DNA of 64,000 bases. It comes from Grifola frondosa. Taxonomy: Eukaryota; Basidiomycota; Agaricomycetes; Polyporales; Grifolaceae. Numbering within the stretch: position 1 is the first letter of the stretch; the number at the start of each line of letters is the position of its first letter. The notes beneath the pieces were generated by a model. The model was not told the origin of the DNA. It did no database searches and worked only from the letters and a program-made list of their open reading frames with translations. The stretch spans positions 1,984,001-2,048,000 of the forward strand of contig LUGG01000002.1 in NCBI GenBank assembly GCA_001683735.1, written 5' to 3'. Positions 24,022 through 36,445 of this stretch are shown in pieces. A program made the position numbers and the translations under genes.

Positions 24022-26136
24022 ATGACTGATTTTGTGCGTCGGTTAGTTTCAGGAAACAAGGCCAGATTCAAAGATGGAGAGCTAGATCTGGAGTTAGGTC
24101 AGTCGCGTTCGCACACACCCGCTCACGAAGCCTCTAATTATGCAGTCCGACTTCAGATCTGGCGTACATCACAGACCAGGTGATTGTGATGGGCTACCCC
24201 GCCAGCGGCCTCGAGGGTTCTATCGCAACCGTAGGGAAGATGCAAAGAAATTCTTGGAACATCGGCATGGGAAGAACTATTGGGTCTTCAATTTCTGCCC
24301 GGTGAAGGAGAACTCATACCCGTCTAGCGTGTTCGACGGGAGGGTCAGTAGGTACCCGTTTCCCGACCATCAGTACGCCCGCCAATGTGTTTCATTGTAA
24401 CATTGCCGTTGATCGCGAACTCATCCAGTGCTCCGCCTTTAGCAATTCTACCTCTCATTGCTCGGGAAATCCGCCTATGGCTTGATGGATCCCCGAATCG
24501 CGTCGCGGTTCTTCATTGTAAAGGCATGTCTTCGCATGAATGCAGATTTCGACACCCGAAACTGATCCTCGCATTGTTATCCAGCGGGCAAGGGAAGATC
24601 AGGGACTATGGCGTGCGCCTATCTGCTCGCCTTGGACAGCGACCCCAGCGTGCCACGGCTGGACTGCACTCGTACGTCGAAGGAACAAGCCAAGAGCCGC
24701 GCAGAAGTGGCCATGAATGCAATGCCGCCGGATGAAATACCAGCTGAGAGTACTAGTGTGAGCAGCACCCCGCCTACAGAGGACCCTGTGAAGCAGGAAT
24801 TCGTAGACTCTGAAGGTAGTGATGTCGTACAGCAAGATATGGCCGGCGGTGGCAAGACAGCCGCGGCGAAGAAAATAACCACGAACAGTCTCAGTGATGT
24901 ACTAGAGCTGCACACCTCTCGACGTATGAAGCGTCCGTCTTCTCCTTCAACGAAGCATACGCAAGGCGTCAGCATCCCAAGTCAGCGGCGTTGGCTCTAT
25001 TACTGGTCGCTCCTCATCGCTCACCAAGGCCCGCCTGGGTTTTGGGCGTTAGACCCGGACACTCCGCAGCCCGCGCCGAAGGTGCGGCTGACGCAGATCA
25101 AGGTGCGCATCCACGAGCTTTCGGGCGTGAAGACGAACCTCGTCCGCGCTGCGAACGCCTTCATCGACAGCACGGGCTTCGGGAAGGCAGCGAGCATGCG
25201 CGCCACAATGTCCGCGAAAACGAAGGGGGATATGTGGGTCTCTCTGGCACGATATAATGACGAGCTTGTCAGCACGCTCGAGAAGTGGGAGAGACATACG
25301 AGGGATAAAGGGGGTGACATGGGGAAAAGAAGGAGCGATGGGGATCATTTAGAAGGTGATGCATTGATGGACGTGTTTCAAGATGGCAAGTGGGATAGCA
25401 GCAAAATGGTACGAAGTTTTGCTCGCCTTGGTGTAGTAGGGGAAGGCACTGTCCAGACAGAGGAGCCCGAGGTGAGTTGCGGTATCGTAGTGCATCCGAC
25501 ACTTACCTGACTTGGAGGTATCAGGACGGCAAGATCACCGTAACCCAGTTGCTACGGCCTCTGACAAGCGATAGATGGTCGACCATCCGTACCAAGATAG
25601 AGGATGATGGCGACAAGGCATCTGCTGCGGGCGCCGGGGTAGAATCCGAGGAAACGTCTATATGCGACGCTACGCAGACCCAGAATAATGATAGTGGCGT
25701 CGTTCTTGACGCCAACCGAGAAGTACGTGCTAAATTGTACATGGGTCAGGTAAGGAAGAAAAGCATGCACGTCACTTCTTGATCGATATCTGAACTGCGG
25801 ATTTCTTGCAAGGTTTTCATGGGCTGGTTCTGGTTCATTCCGACGTTCCATATGCCGTACGCAAGGTCCTCTGCCAAATCGGGCACAACCATGTTGCTAA
25901 GCAAGAAGGAGATCGACTTTCCCCTCGGCATTGGCTCGCACATCGTGGATGTAGAAGTGTCCATGGAATGGTGCTCCGAGGTTGCCGATGATGTTGATCC
26001 TCGTGGGAGATAGGGCAGTTAGGAGTCTCACTTGGGAGAGGGTGAACCGGCTGGCGTGGCTGCAACGCTGCAGGCCGTCAACACTGCTGGCGGTGTCGGG
26101 AAGATGCTAAAAGCCAAGCAGGCTGCCGAAGACTAG
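24022..26136 (+). CDS. TEP1: PTEN/TEP1-type phosphoinositide 3-phosphatase
   Basis: Start ATG at 24022 (MTDFVRRLVSGNKARFKDGE). Exons: 24022-24097, 24157-24372, 24429-24533, 24595-25471, 25525-25749 and 25813 onward. The phosphatase domain shows the PTEN order: DLAYITDQVIVMGYPASGLE, FYRNRREDAKKFLEHRHGKN, YWVFNFCPV, RYPFPDHHAPP and the active-site loop HCKAGKGRSGT. Its two Lys residues are those that favour PtdIns(3,4,5)P3 in PTEN. The Cys is the nucleophile. A long acidic/Ser insert follows, then a C2-like region (VFMGWFWFIPTFHMP ... GIGSHIVDVEVSMEW). The intron between 24533 and 24595 splits the loop codons and begins GC rather than GT. One base is missing near 24215-24217 (ggg). Near 26010-26030 the frame meets two stops, but the downstream frame continues plausibly to 26136; a pair of compensating indels would explain this. 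Expected role: antagonising PI3-kinase signalling at membranes. Confidence 0.88.
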
Positions 26137-27856
26137 TGAAAAGTCACTTGAAGGTTGCTCATAGAGTCTTGAATAAGTCATCTTCATGATTGACCGATAG
26201 CTTTGAATGTGTTTTGAATCCCGTCGAGGATAATGCGATCGGCTGCGTTCCAAAAGCCGCTTGCTGGTTTCCACCATATCAAGGTGCCCGAGAACCGTCT
26301 TGCTTTACGCTATTTCATAGTCCAGCTATCCCAGAGGTGCCGAAAGCGAGCCCGAGGTGACCCGGACGAGCCCGTCACCCAGCCTGGAAATTATATAGGT
26401 CCTTTCGGAGCATCGGAATCCATAAGGGCATTCAACACATAAATGCACCGTAGCACTCCAGATACCTCATTGGGGGGGCTCCAGCACCGTTACAGTCGAC
26501 AGAGCGACTGGTCAGGTGAGAACTTGAAATGTGAATGAATCTTGAGAAGATCAAGGCTCTGAGAACTGAGCCGCGGTGACAGTTGTATCCACGGTTGACA
26601 CAGGTCAGCCGATGCAAAACGAGGCGTTTGATACAGTATGGGTGAACGTACCGAAAATAAGAGGACTTAGAGGGGGCAAGTTGTCAAAAGGTGGCAGACT
26701 CTGGACATTTTGGGTAAGCAATCTAACGATACATTCCGACAGGAGCTCGGAAGTTGGATGTATAGCTACCCATCATCCGTGATGGTCTAAAAATATGTCA
26801 GAATCAACCTCACGGGGCGTTTGCGCGTTCCCTGCCACGAGTAGAACATGGCGATGCAAGATGCCATGTGCAGCATCTCGGCTGTATTCTATGTGTAGTG
26901 CACAACCTGTGAATAGATTCTGTGCATCACTTCTTGGCGTTCCAGGACCTTTATGAATATACATCGATATCATCATCACTCACTTGGAACAATGCGAACG
27001 TGGTGGTAGATTCCAGAAACCAGCGCTGCACATGTGTACATAGATAAGTTGCTGCGTACGGTTGCAACTAACAACATACGCCCTAGTTATAGAAGGTCTT
27101 GATGGTGGCGTGTAAGTGAAGGTCAGGTTTATGTAGTCTGACGGGCTCAAGCCGAGCTTTAAAGGTCGTAGGGACGATGAACTTTGTCCGGCGTTCAATC
27201 TACGCTGATTAGCGCTGGAAAGGTTAACGCCCCGGTAAGCCCCGGTCCGGTCTCCGATCACCGATCACGCTGCGGCTGTGCTCAACGCATTCCTCGCGGG
27301 CTCTTCCATGTCATGCAATCTCCAAACAAGCTGCAGTTGACTTGGTGCATTATATACCACAGTTAACATCTTCCCATCACGGTATGCAGTTGATCCAAAT
27401 AAATAAAGTGGTGATAGTGTTAACGACATTGTCCGGTTGTAGCGATACTTTGACCCCGGAGTGGCATCATGCACTCCCATGACTTATCTCTCGAAGCCGG
27501 ATTGATGGCGGCCACAAGATTGTTTTACAGCTGCTATCCTAATATATCTGCTGTTACAGCTGTTACATCATCCGGCGGTCATTGTGATGGTCCCGTCTTT
27601 CCATACATGGCGTGAGGGTCTGATCCAGTGATGAGGCGTGCTCGAAGGAAGCATGCACCCAGCTCTCACTAATATCATGTTTCTCACAGGTCGGAAGACG
27701 GAATCGCCCTTTCTTTCTTCCGTCATCCCCCTCCCCTCTCCAAGGTCTGGACAATCTCGCCGCCCAACTCAGCCGGCGGGCCCGCACTTTTGTAGGGCAT
27801 GCTGTCGTTCGGACTTAAGATCGCCTGGTTTACACTGTCCTTGACGGGTAAGTCTC
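26137..27856. other. Intergenic, no supported gene
   Basis: Open frames on both strands are below 100 codons and carry no motifs. A CT-rich stretch just upstream of 27857 (about 27715-27760) resembles a fungal promoter pyrimidine tract for the receptor gene. No repeats were recognised. Confidence 0.45.
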
Positions 27857-29747
27857 ATGCCCTCACAGCCGTTCTCGAGCTTGAGAACCGGCCATTATCA
27901 TGTAGGCCTTTTGAGCAATTTGGTCGCTCTCCCCGCCTTCGTGGAGTCTCTGGACAGCTGTTGGATTCCTATCGTATATACTGTAGCGAATACCGTCTTG
28001 CAGGGAGTGTTTTGTCTCGGTAAGCATAATATCCCACTTTTCCTCCACAAGAGTCTCCCTTAAATGCATGCAGGTATAATATGGAAGATGAACCCGTTTT
28101 CGATGCCAAGGACCTTTTGCATTGGTGAGTCACCACATGGAAGCTTAAACATTGACGTGGAATGACACTTAAATTAACACAGTACAACCGATATTACTGG
28201 CCCTTTCGTGGTCTGTTCTGACGGGTCTCTGCTCATGTATGACATTCGCGACCTCGTTAGCAATGTTGCGTCCGCTGGGAATAGGCACCGCGTACGCAGC
28301 TTATGTGTAAGTGCCACAGCCATCTATTCGTATCGGACACTCACTTGCAGCGGATGAATCAGCCGCAGTAGGCTCAGGTGGCATCCGTACCTCCTCTTCA
28401 TTGTTGCCGGCTATCCTCTCGCAGCGTTGGCGGCATTCGTCGTAATTTTGATCAAATTCAATGCGGCCCAACCCTCAGATGGAATGCAATGTGATGTGCA
28501 AGATCCGGCGTGGTATGTCAAATTTACCGTGTATAGTCTTCCTTCATACCCCATAATCACACTGTCCTGCACAGGATCCGTCTTTTGAGCTATTCCGGGA
28601 TACCACTCATCTTCGCTATACCCTGTCTTCTGCTCTCCTGCGCCGCAGCTCTCCAATTCTACCGCCAGAAGCCTCTCCACCGACACTGTTTGGTACCAAC
28701 GCTCGACGACAACCTTACCACCTTTCCTCTCCGCCGACAATCCAAATCCAATAACAAATATCATAGCTGGCGGATACCCAAGAAGGCCAGCACCTCCTCG
28801 CAAGGGCATACAATGCGTTCCTATGACCGGAGGAGTACCACGCCATCGGCTACACTCACCGTAGAAGCGATCCCCTCTCCGCCTTCGTCGTTCTCCCGTT
28901 CATATACACGATTCTCTGGAGGACGTGCTCCTATTAGTCCGGCGCTCACGTCCCCGAAGATCAGGTACCACTTGCCGTTCTCATGGGATAACCCTACGGC
29001 CCAAAGCAATAGCTCGCAAGATGGAGAGAGTTCAATTTCCCAGACTCCCTCTCCTCTCATATTCGCCCGTGTCCCCGATACTCCGAGGTACAGAGCGGGC
29101 CGGTCGTGGTGCCCATGTTCGCGAGCATCGCCGAGCGCACTGCGGCAGCTACAGCGGCACCCTCCTCAAACGACGAGAAGGAAGGGAGTAGACAGGATGA
29201 TGCGTTCACGGGGAGTCGGCTGGGGTACATAGAAACCGAGGACGACACAGTCAGCGGGTCGCTCAGATGGGCGCGCGACTCGGAGGATTCTTCGTCCATC
29301 ATAAAGTCCGAGCTCGAGTTCGCACGGATGGGCGATAGGGATGCGGACGACTTCCGGCCTCCCGTGCGAGTCTCCCCGTAAATTGTGAGTCACCTGGCTC
29401 TGGGCTTCTCGAGCTATGTCTCATCGTAGCATTCCGTTCACAGACTCCACCTTCGACCCCGCATTCGCGGAGCCACCATCCGGGATGCGGCATCTGCGCA
29501 CCACGATCTGGCGCATCCTGTTCTTCGAGGTGTTCGCGTCCGCGACCCAGATCCTCGCCACGATCTCGTCGCTTGTCGACATGTTTGGGCAGCGCAGCCC
29601 CCTGCGCCGTTCGGTACGCAGCATGTTGCGCTGCTTCTCGCCGCTTGGGGACCGTTCGTCGCGTTTGGTGTCGCCCCTTGGAGGCGGAAGCTCACTGATA
29701 CTGGCGGTGTGCGGGGCCGAATTCCTTGCATCTCCACCCTTTCTTGA
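27857..29747 (+). CDS. Putative seven-transmembrane G-protein-coupled receptor
   Basis: Start ATG at 27857 (MPSQPFSSLRTGHYHVGLLS). Exons: 27857-28019, 28074-28124, 28183-28306, about 28369-28512, 28575-29377 and 29430-29747. Hydrophobic helices: VGLLSNLVALPAFVESL, IVYTVANTVLQGVFCLGIIW, ILLALSWSVLTGLCSCMTFA, YLLFIVAGYPLAALAAFVVI, GIPLIFAIPCLLLSCAAAL; then about 280 Ser/Pro/Arg-rich residues, then WRILFFEVFASATQILATIS and HVALLLAAWGPFVAFGVAP. That is seven helices with a very long third cytoplasmic loop, typical of the basidiomycete receptor-like family I recall by its N-terminus. The ligand is unknown. One base is missing in the cccc at 29073-29076 and one in the ccccc at 29598-29602; with both restored the product ends at 29747. 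An upstream ATG at 27799 lies in another frame and is not preferred. Confidence 0.68.
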
Positions 29748-30065
29748 GGCTCTGCCAATGCAATGCTCGTGCTTCTTTCTTTGTCCTTTCGTATCCTATG
29801 TATTAGTACTAATACGGTGCTGCTATTCACATACGTCTTGTTGTTTGGTTCACATACTCCTCTCTCACTCCTTTTCATCCTCCGAATATTTCCCGGTCCA
29901 TACTGTACTGTTAATGGGTCCGCTGTTGCTGCGAATTGTTGAACTGATCTATTGTTACCCCAATGTATCGCAGTTAGCTGCTTTTCTCTAGGTTCCAAGG
30001 CATGTTGAAGCCATCAATTCTAGTGGGAGAAATACAAAAATACACCAGATGATAGATTAGGAACC

Positions 30066-30854
30066 CTATCCTCGTCGCGAGACGAAATTCTATACGTGGA
30101 GGTCAGGAGATGTGCTAAAATGTAACAAAGCTAGAGGAAGCTCACCTCCAAGTCCTGTGATGTTGCTACAGCGAGTACAAATTTACGATCCCAGTCTGTC
30201 ACTGGAACGCGCAGTCAGACCGAGTCGATGCACGCGCATTAGAGCCATACCCAAAGCAAAGATGTTATGCTCCAAAAATTGCTCCAGCTCCGCCAGAGGC
30301 GTGGAAGGCGTGATGACAGTGTACGGCTGCGACGGCAAGCGCGTGAACTTCGTCATGTACACTATGACCTTGTCGTCCTTGATCCAGGCAAGGTTCAGCA
30401 TCAATCAAACAAACGGCCCACTGTGCAATCACTCACCGGGTTAGCCATCCCGGCTTCCCATTTTGTCTTGAGCGTTGCGACGTCGAGGTAGCCCAGTGGC
30501 TTCCGGTTCTTGTCCAGTACTCTGGCAATGAGGGATGAGACCGCGGAGTCTGTTCAATTGGAGAACCGCAGGGTCACATCGGCGGTACTCACGGTATATG
30601 GGAGAAGTCGCGTTCGTAAGCGAGCTCAATCGCGCGTGAGATGGCTTCGTCCGAGGGGAGTGCGAACGCCGGAGGCAATTGAAGATCCTAGGAGTATGTA
30701 GTGCACGAAGGTCGAGCGGGATGTCCCAAACGGTGAATACCATATCGTATTCATCAAGAGTGTGTTTGCTAACCTCGACGACTGCCCCGCGGTATTTGTC
30801 GGTCGGCGGTAGAGAGAAGTTCGATTGCGATATGAGAACGGAAGTTGAAGCCAT
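30066..30854 (-). CDS. Small protein with a pair of CBS domains
   Basis: Six exons (30854-30774, 30687-30593, 30521-30437, 30377-30251, 30201-30146, 30089-30066) join in phase to give 155 residues, with GT-AG introns and no frame breaks. Almost the whole protein is a CBS tandem (Bateman module). CBS1 contains DLQLPPAFALPSDEAISRAI and FSHIPVLDKNRKPLGYLDV; CBS2 contains YMTKFTRLPSQPYTVITPST, LAELEQFLEHNIFALVTDWD and FVLAVATSQDLE. Such modules bind adenosine nucleotides and usually regulate a partner; stand-alone fungal versions have no settled function. An in-frame TTG lies upstream, but ATG 30854 is the natural start. Divergent from RPN1, with 356 bp between the start codons. Confidence 0.85.
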
Positions 30855-31210
30855 TGTTGTCGATTGTGAAGGCGACAGAGCCAAAGTAGATCAGAAACCC
30901 GGGCAAAGACGTTAATAAACAGTCAAAACGATGCTGGGAATGATAGAGAGGATTGCTGCTATATAGCAGTGCACAGAATGTGAATCAGGCCATACTTGCT
31001 GGTCGTGCAACCTGTACCATTCAATGCTTCAAACGGCAAACGCCGGGGCTGGTTTAATTTGCTATGTCCATTTATGGGTTTGCCTAATGAACGTTATTTA
31101 CACTAACCCTAATTGCGGGTTTACGTCCGAAAACAGCTTGGACGCGACGCGTATGCACTGGCGTACGCACTTTACCTCGATCTCTGACATCCTCCGCCTT
31201 CCAAACTACG

Positions 31211-34200
31211 ATGCCTGCAGCCACAAGGTCTGAAATCCACGTTACATCTGACGACCCGAAGAAGAAGAAGGCAGAGAAGAAGGCAGACGAAAAGGCAGAA
31301 GGAGAAGGTGCGCCTGATGCCTCCAAGAAGAAGGAAGACGTGAAGGAGGGCGAAGAGCTGGTATGTAATTTCGCGAATTTGCATGGCATTATGGTCACAC
31401 AAGGTTTCCTTGCAGTCAGATGAAGATCTTCAGCTTAAGAACGAACTGGAGATGCTTGTGGAACGCTTGAAGGTGCGCATCCTGAGAAGTCTCTCTACGC
31501 ACGCGCCGGTTTAACGTGTACACCAGGAACCTAACACAGAGCTGCATCGGCCTGCGCTAGAGACCCTACGGACACTCATACGGACCTCCACATCTTCTAT
31601 GACATCCGTACCAAAACCCCTCAAATTCCTACACCCTCACTACCCCGGACTGCAGACACTGTATGAGACTTGGTCACCGTCCGAGGACAAGGTGCGTGCT
31701 AAGTGCTCTCTTATCAATGTATTCTGACAATTTCTCCATTCAGAGCCTTTTCGCCGATATTCTCTCTGTCCTTGCTATGACCTATTCCGACACCCAACCC
31801 CGGGGCACTCTCCGCTACCGCTTACTCTCTGCATCCTCCGCCCTGCTTCCTCCTCAGCTCTCTCAGAACCCGGATCATGGGGCCATGAGTATGTCCGCCA
31901 TCTCGCTGCTGAATTGGGTGAGGAGTATGGAGTCCGCTTCTTGGGTTTGGAGGAGGAAGTGGTTAAGCCCGGAGAGACGGAAACCAAGGAGGAGGTCAAG
32001 AAAGCTGAACCGGTGGAGGTGGAGCCTGTCGGTACCATTGATGACTTCCGTGCTCTTGCAATGGAGTGCGCGACATTCTTATTGCATCACAATGCGGAGC
32101 CAGACGCCGTCGATCTTCTTGAAGAGCTCGAGATTGCGGACCGGATAAAGGACTTGGTAGACGACAACACGTTCGAGCGAGTATGTCAATATATGCTTCG
32201 GTGAGTCTCCTGATTATATGACTTCTTGTATTTCTTATCGATCTATTCATAGTTGCGTGAATCTGCTGCCGCCACCAGACGATCTTGCATTCCTACGGAC
32301 AGTGCACGGCATCTACGCGCATCACCATAAATTCCCGCAGGCACTCTCGCTTTCAATACGTCTTGGCGATCCCGCACTTATCCGCCAGGATTTCAACGCG
32401 CCAGCGAATCCTCTCATGAAGCGACAACTTGCATTGCTTCTTGCTCGCGCTCAGGTACCCAAGGAGTGGTTGGAGCCTCCATCTTCTGAGGATGGGATGG
32501 AGGATGCTGAGTTCGAGCTCCCGGAGGACCTGCTAGACTGCTTGAGCAACACGCATCTCAGCGCGCGCTTCCGTGAGTTTGGCAAGGAGCTGGGCGTTGC
32601 GGAGGCCAGGAGTTTAGAAGATGTGTACAAATCACATTTGGAGAACACCAGTAAGTGCTGGAGATTCGCGAAGGAGTATTGTTGGTTGATCTTCGTGTAC
32701 AGGACAGTCAACAGCGGCAAATGTAGATTCAGCACGAGCGAATTTGGCAGGCACCTTCGTGAACGCATTTGTTAATGCCGGCTTCGGTAACGACAAACTC
32801 ATGGTAGAGGCAGAAGAAGGCAACAGCTGGATTTACAAGAACAAGGATCATGGTAAGTGTGCCCTGACTCGATTGGTACTCACATGCCAACCTATATCCT
32901 GTGGCAGGTATGATGAGTGCGGCAGCAAGTCTTGGTCTGAGCCTCCTGTGGGACACCGACGTTGGTTTGAGTCAGGTTGACAAGTTCACCTACTCATCAG
33001 AAGAACATATCAAGGTGAGACCCCATTCTTTCGTGATAATCGTGTGCGGCTTATTTACTACAGGATAGGCCGGCGCCTTACTTGCCACTGGTATCTTAAA
33101 CACAGGCGTGCGCACAGAGGCAGACGCCGCTCTTGCGCTGCTTGGCGAGTATGTTGAGAACAAGTCCGTTCCTCTGAAGACCAGCGCTATCACCGCTCTT
33201 GGGCTTGCGTATGCCGGCTCGCATCGAGAAGACATCTTGCCTCTACTTCTTCAGCACGTCGCGGATGACGCGGCGTCGATGGAGATTGCGTCGCTCTCCG
33301 CACTAGCACTCGGCTTCATCTTTGTAGGAAGCGGAAATGGTGAAATCGCGAGCACGATATTGCAGACTCTCATGGAGCGGAGCTCGAAGGAGTTGGACGA
33401 GAAGTGGGCGAGATTCATGGTGCTCGGCCTTGCACTCCTATCCTCGGTAAGTGTCTTTAGCTAGTGCCAGCCCAGTACCTAGTTGGTTTATACTGACTTC
33501 TATATGCATACAGGTCTGCAGGACGATGCGGACGCGACCATTGCCACCCTACAAGCCATCGAGCACCAGATCTCAAGAATGGCAGAAGTCCTCGTTGATA
33601 TGTGCTCCTTCGCTGGAACGGGCAACGTCCTCAAGATTCAGGAACTTCTGACGTACTGCGACGAGCATATTGTCCGACAGCCGAAAGAGAAGGAGAAAGA
33701 GGATACCGAGCCGGAGGAGACCGTCAAGGACGACACGTTCCAATTTTTCGCTACCATCGGGATCGCACTGATAGCTATGGGTGAGGAAGTTGGAGCAGAG
33801 ATGTCGTTGCGACAATTCAACCATCTAGTTCGTGTATTCCATCTTCCGCCTGAAATGTGAGCTCTGACATGGAGTAATTCTAGATGCACTATGGCGAGCC
33901 AGTAATTCGGAAAACGGTGCCTCTCGCGCTTGGCCTCCTGAGCGCATCAAATCCACAGCTCCCCGTCATGGACACACTCTCTAAATACAGCCACGACAAC
34001 GACCTACAAGTGGCGCTCAATGCCATCTTCGCCATGGGTCTCATCGGCGCTGGTACTAATAACGCCCGGCTAGCGCAAATGCTGCGGCAACTGGCCGGGT
34101 ACTACTACAAGGAGCCCGATTGCCTGTTCATGGTGCGCATCGCGCAGGGCCTTATCAACATGGGCAAGGGCACCATCACCATCAATCCATTCTTCTCAGA

Positions 34201-34702
34201 TCGGAGTATCATGAGCAGAACGGCTGTAGCAGGTCTTCTGGCAACGTTGACGGCCTTCTCGGATGCGAAAGCTTGTAAGCATTTTAACTTATCTGGAGCA
34301 TTATTGTCGTGCTCACACCGTATCCAGTCGTGCTCGACAAATATCACTGGATGTTGTATTTCCTCGTCACCGCGATGTATCCGAGGTTCTTGATCACCCT
34401 GGACGAGGATCTCAACAACCTGCCTGTGACGGTTCGGGTTGGACAGGTATGCGCATGTCTCGTGCGTTCACTGGTTGCGATGATTAAATTCCTTGATATA
34501 GGCAGTCGACGTCGTCGGGCAAGCCGGCAAGCCACGAACGATATCTGGCTTCCAAACACACCAGACGCCTGTGCGGCTGGGTACGACGGAGCGCGCCGAG
34601 CTTGCGACAGAGGAGTACATTCCTTACGCGCCTGTATTGGAAGGCTTTGTCATTCTCCAGAAAAACCCGGGATGGGAGAAGGAAGACAAGATGGATATTT
34701 AG
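31211..34702 (+). CDS. RPN1: 26S proteasome regulatory particle non-ATPase subunit RPN1
   Basis: Start ATG 31211, stop at 34700-34702. Exons: 31211-31360, 31416-31472, 31527-31691, 31744-32200, 32253-32650, 32703-32852, 32908-33013, 33069-~33449, ~33515-33827, 33884-34274, 34328-34446 and 34502-34702. The product is about 900 residues, the usual RPN1 size. A Lys/Glu-rich N-terminus is followed by conserved blocks [57 protein letters not shown], then the toroid of PC repeats ([83 protein letters not shown]) and a C-terminal block ([40 protein letters not shown]). RPN1 is the base scaffold that docks ubiquitin-like shuttle receptors and UBP6. One base is missing between 31850 and 31880, and one G at the exon end near 33449. 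No PACE element (RPN4 box) was seen upstream. Confidence 0.95.
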
Positions 34703-34987
34703 ATGTTATCGTTGCATGAATCGAGTCTGCTTTCTTCATGATAATGTACCTATAAGCTTCCTTTTCCCTCAGGTTTGATAAGGTTTATAACTACTCCAGA
34801 CATACGGCCCAGCAAGCTACGCAGTTTGGAAGAGGCGGTTCTGCTTTTGTGGTCGATGCATAATTACTGACGCGTCTCTCACGTGATCGCGTCGCGCTAT
34901 CACGATAAAGGTAAGGGCAGCGCGCGGAACCCCTTGAAAGTTGACAACGCGTCTGATAAGCGTTTTCTTGCTTCCTCACTGAACTGG

Positions 34988-36404
34988 ATGGCGGCTGCTG
35001 TTTTTGAGCATCTCTCTCTTTTCCTGCTACGGCGGAACAAATACTCGAGACTCGGAAACGCACGGCACCGCATTGGGGCCAAGGACAAACTCTCGAGGAA
35101 TATGTACATCGGGATGTGATCATGGACACTCATGAACATGCCGCTGATGGGAAATTAGTAACATGGTAATTTGGCGTATGTATTAACTTCAATCTGGTGC
35201 TTAATGTGGGCGTTGGCAGGGTATTAGCTCCTAGAAGCGATCCTGCTACCTTAGACTTCATGTGCGCATGTGAAACGTAAGTTCGCGCCTGCAGCAACGT
35301 TAAATATCTCACATACTGTCGCACAGCTTTCGCAGACATGCCATCGTCGCAGAAACTGGCATAGGGAAGAAGCCCGAGCTCCGGGAGGTAACTGGCTACG
35401 GCATTGCATCGGTTTTCACTCTCCCTTCAAATCGGGGGAAAGGATATGCACGGCACATGATGTGTCTTCTTCATTGGGTTCTGGCGCCACGATCTGTCCT
35501 TCCCTTTGAGTTTCCTGCGACATGGGGTGCTCCGCCGGACCGGGAGATTGCAGCGCGCCGCGGCATGGGCGTTGCGCAGTTCTCGGTCCTGTACAGCGAC
35601 GTCGGCCCGGACTTCTATCGTGCATGTGGACCGGAGAGAGACTCACGTACAGGGTGGGTTGTCGAGGGGGCCGTGGCGACAACATATGACTTAACTGCGC
35701 CAAACCCCCCTCCGACACGGCTGACAATGCCAGTGAGACGTTGCAGTGGTTGACGGATAAGGATGTGAATGCGCTTTGGAACCGAGAGGCCGAATGGATG
35801 AAGTCCGACCTGATCGATGCTGTTTCTTCCAGTGGTCGTACCTCGTTTACATTCCTTCCAGATAAGGGAGTGGGCGCATTTGTGGTTCAGCGGACGATGT
35901 CATTCACTCCGAATCTCGAGCCGGTCTTGCCGTCAAACACATGGGGCGTATTGCTCCTTCCCGCCGGCGCAAGCGACCTTGGGGCAGCGCTTGCCGAGAC
36001 CAGCCTGCATGGATTGCCCTCTTTCGTGGCTTGGACGTTAGATTTGCGCACCTCCCCCCGAACGCTTGTAGTCACCCGCCTTCGCGCAAATACTTCTACA
36101 CTGCCGCGATTGCTGAACTTGATGAAGGACGCTGCGCGGAAAGCAGATGTAGAGAAAATCGAGATATGGTACTTACCGGACAAATTGCAAGCAGTCGCAA
36201 ACGAACAAGGTTGGAAGACCGCCGAGAGACTTGAACATTTGTCAGCGGTCAAGTGGTACGGAAGGAAGAGCGAAGCGGATATAGATTGGGTCTTCAACGA
36301 GAAGTACGACTCCTGTTCTTCATCCTTTTGGTGCTCATCCATTATTCCTGATCTATTAGGTTCTGTTGGTGCTAACTACCAGCTGCAGTTGGTCTTCGAT
36401 GTAG
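34988..36404 (+). CDS. LYC1-like GNAT-family N-acetyltransferase
   Basis: ATG at 34988 (MAAAVFEHLSLF). Exons: 34988-35165, 35220-35276, 35327-36303 and 36383-36404; if the last intron is retained, the frame runs on to 36445. The acetyl-CoA loop of GNAT motif A is clear: GYGIASVFTLPSNRGKGYAR, with R-G-K-G-Y-A. Upstream is AEQILETRKRTAPHWGQG and downstream FSVLYSDVGPDFYRACGP, matching the fungal family related to Yarrowia LYC1 (lysine N6-acetyltransferase). The C-terminal half (SNTWGVLLLPAGASDLGAAL ... KIEIWYLPDKLQAVANEQGW) fits the LYC1 C-terminal domain. The substrate here is unproven. One base is missing in tttt at 35019-35022 and one in cccccc at 35705-35710; both junctions restore family sequence. 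Confidence 0.78.
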
Positions 36405-36445
36405 CCTGGTTCTTTTCATATTGCATTGTCTCTTTTCATTCGTGA

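Noticed and set aside
27799..28023. Alternative GPCR start at ATG 27799 with hydrophobic N-terminus
   Set aside because: It is in a different frame from the helices, joining it would need a 21-base intron, and the ATG at 27857 gives the family-like N-terminus.
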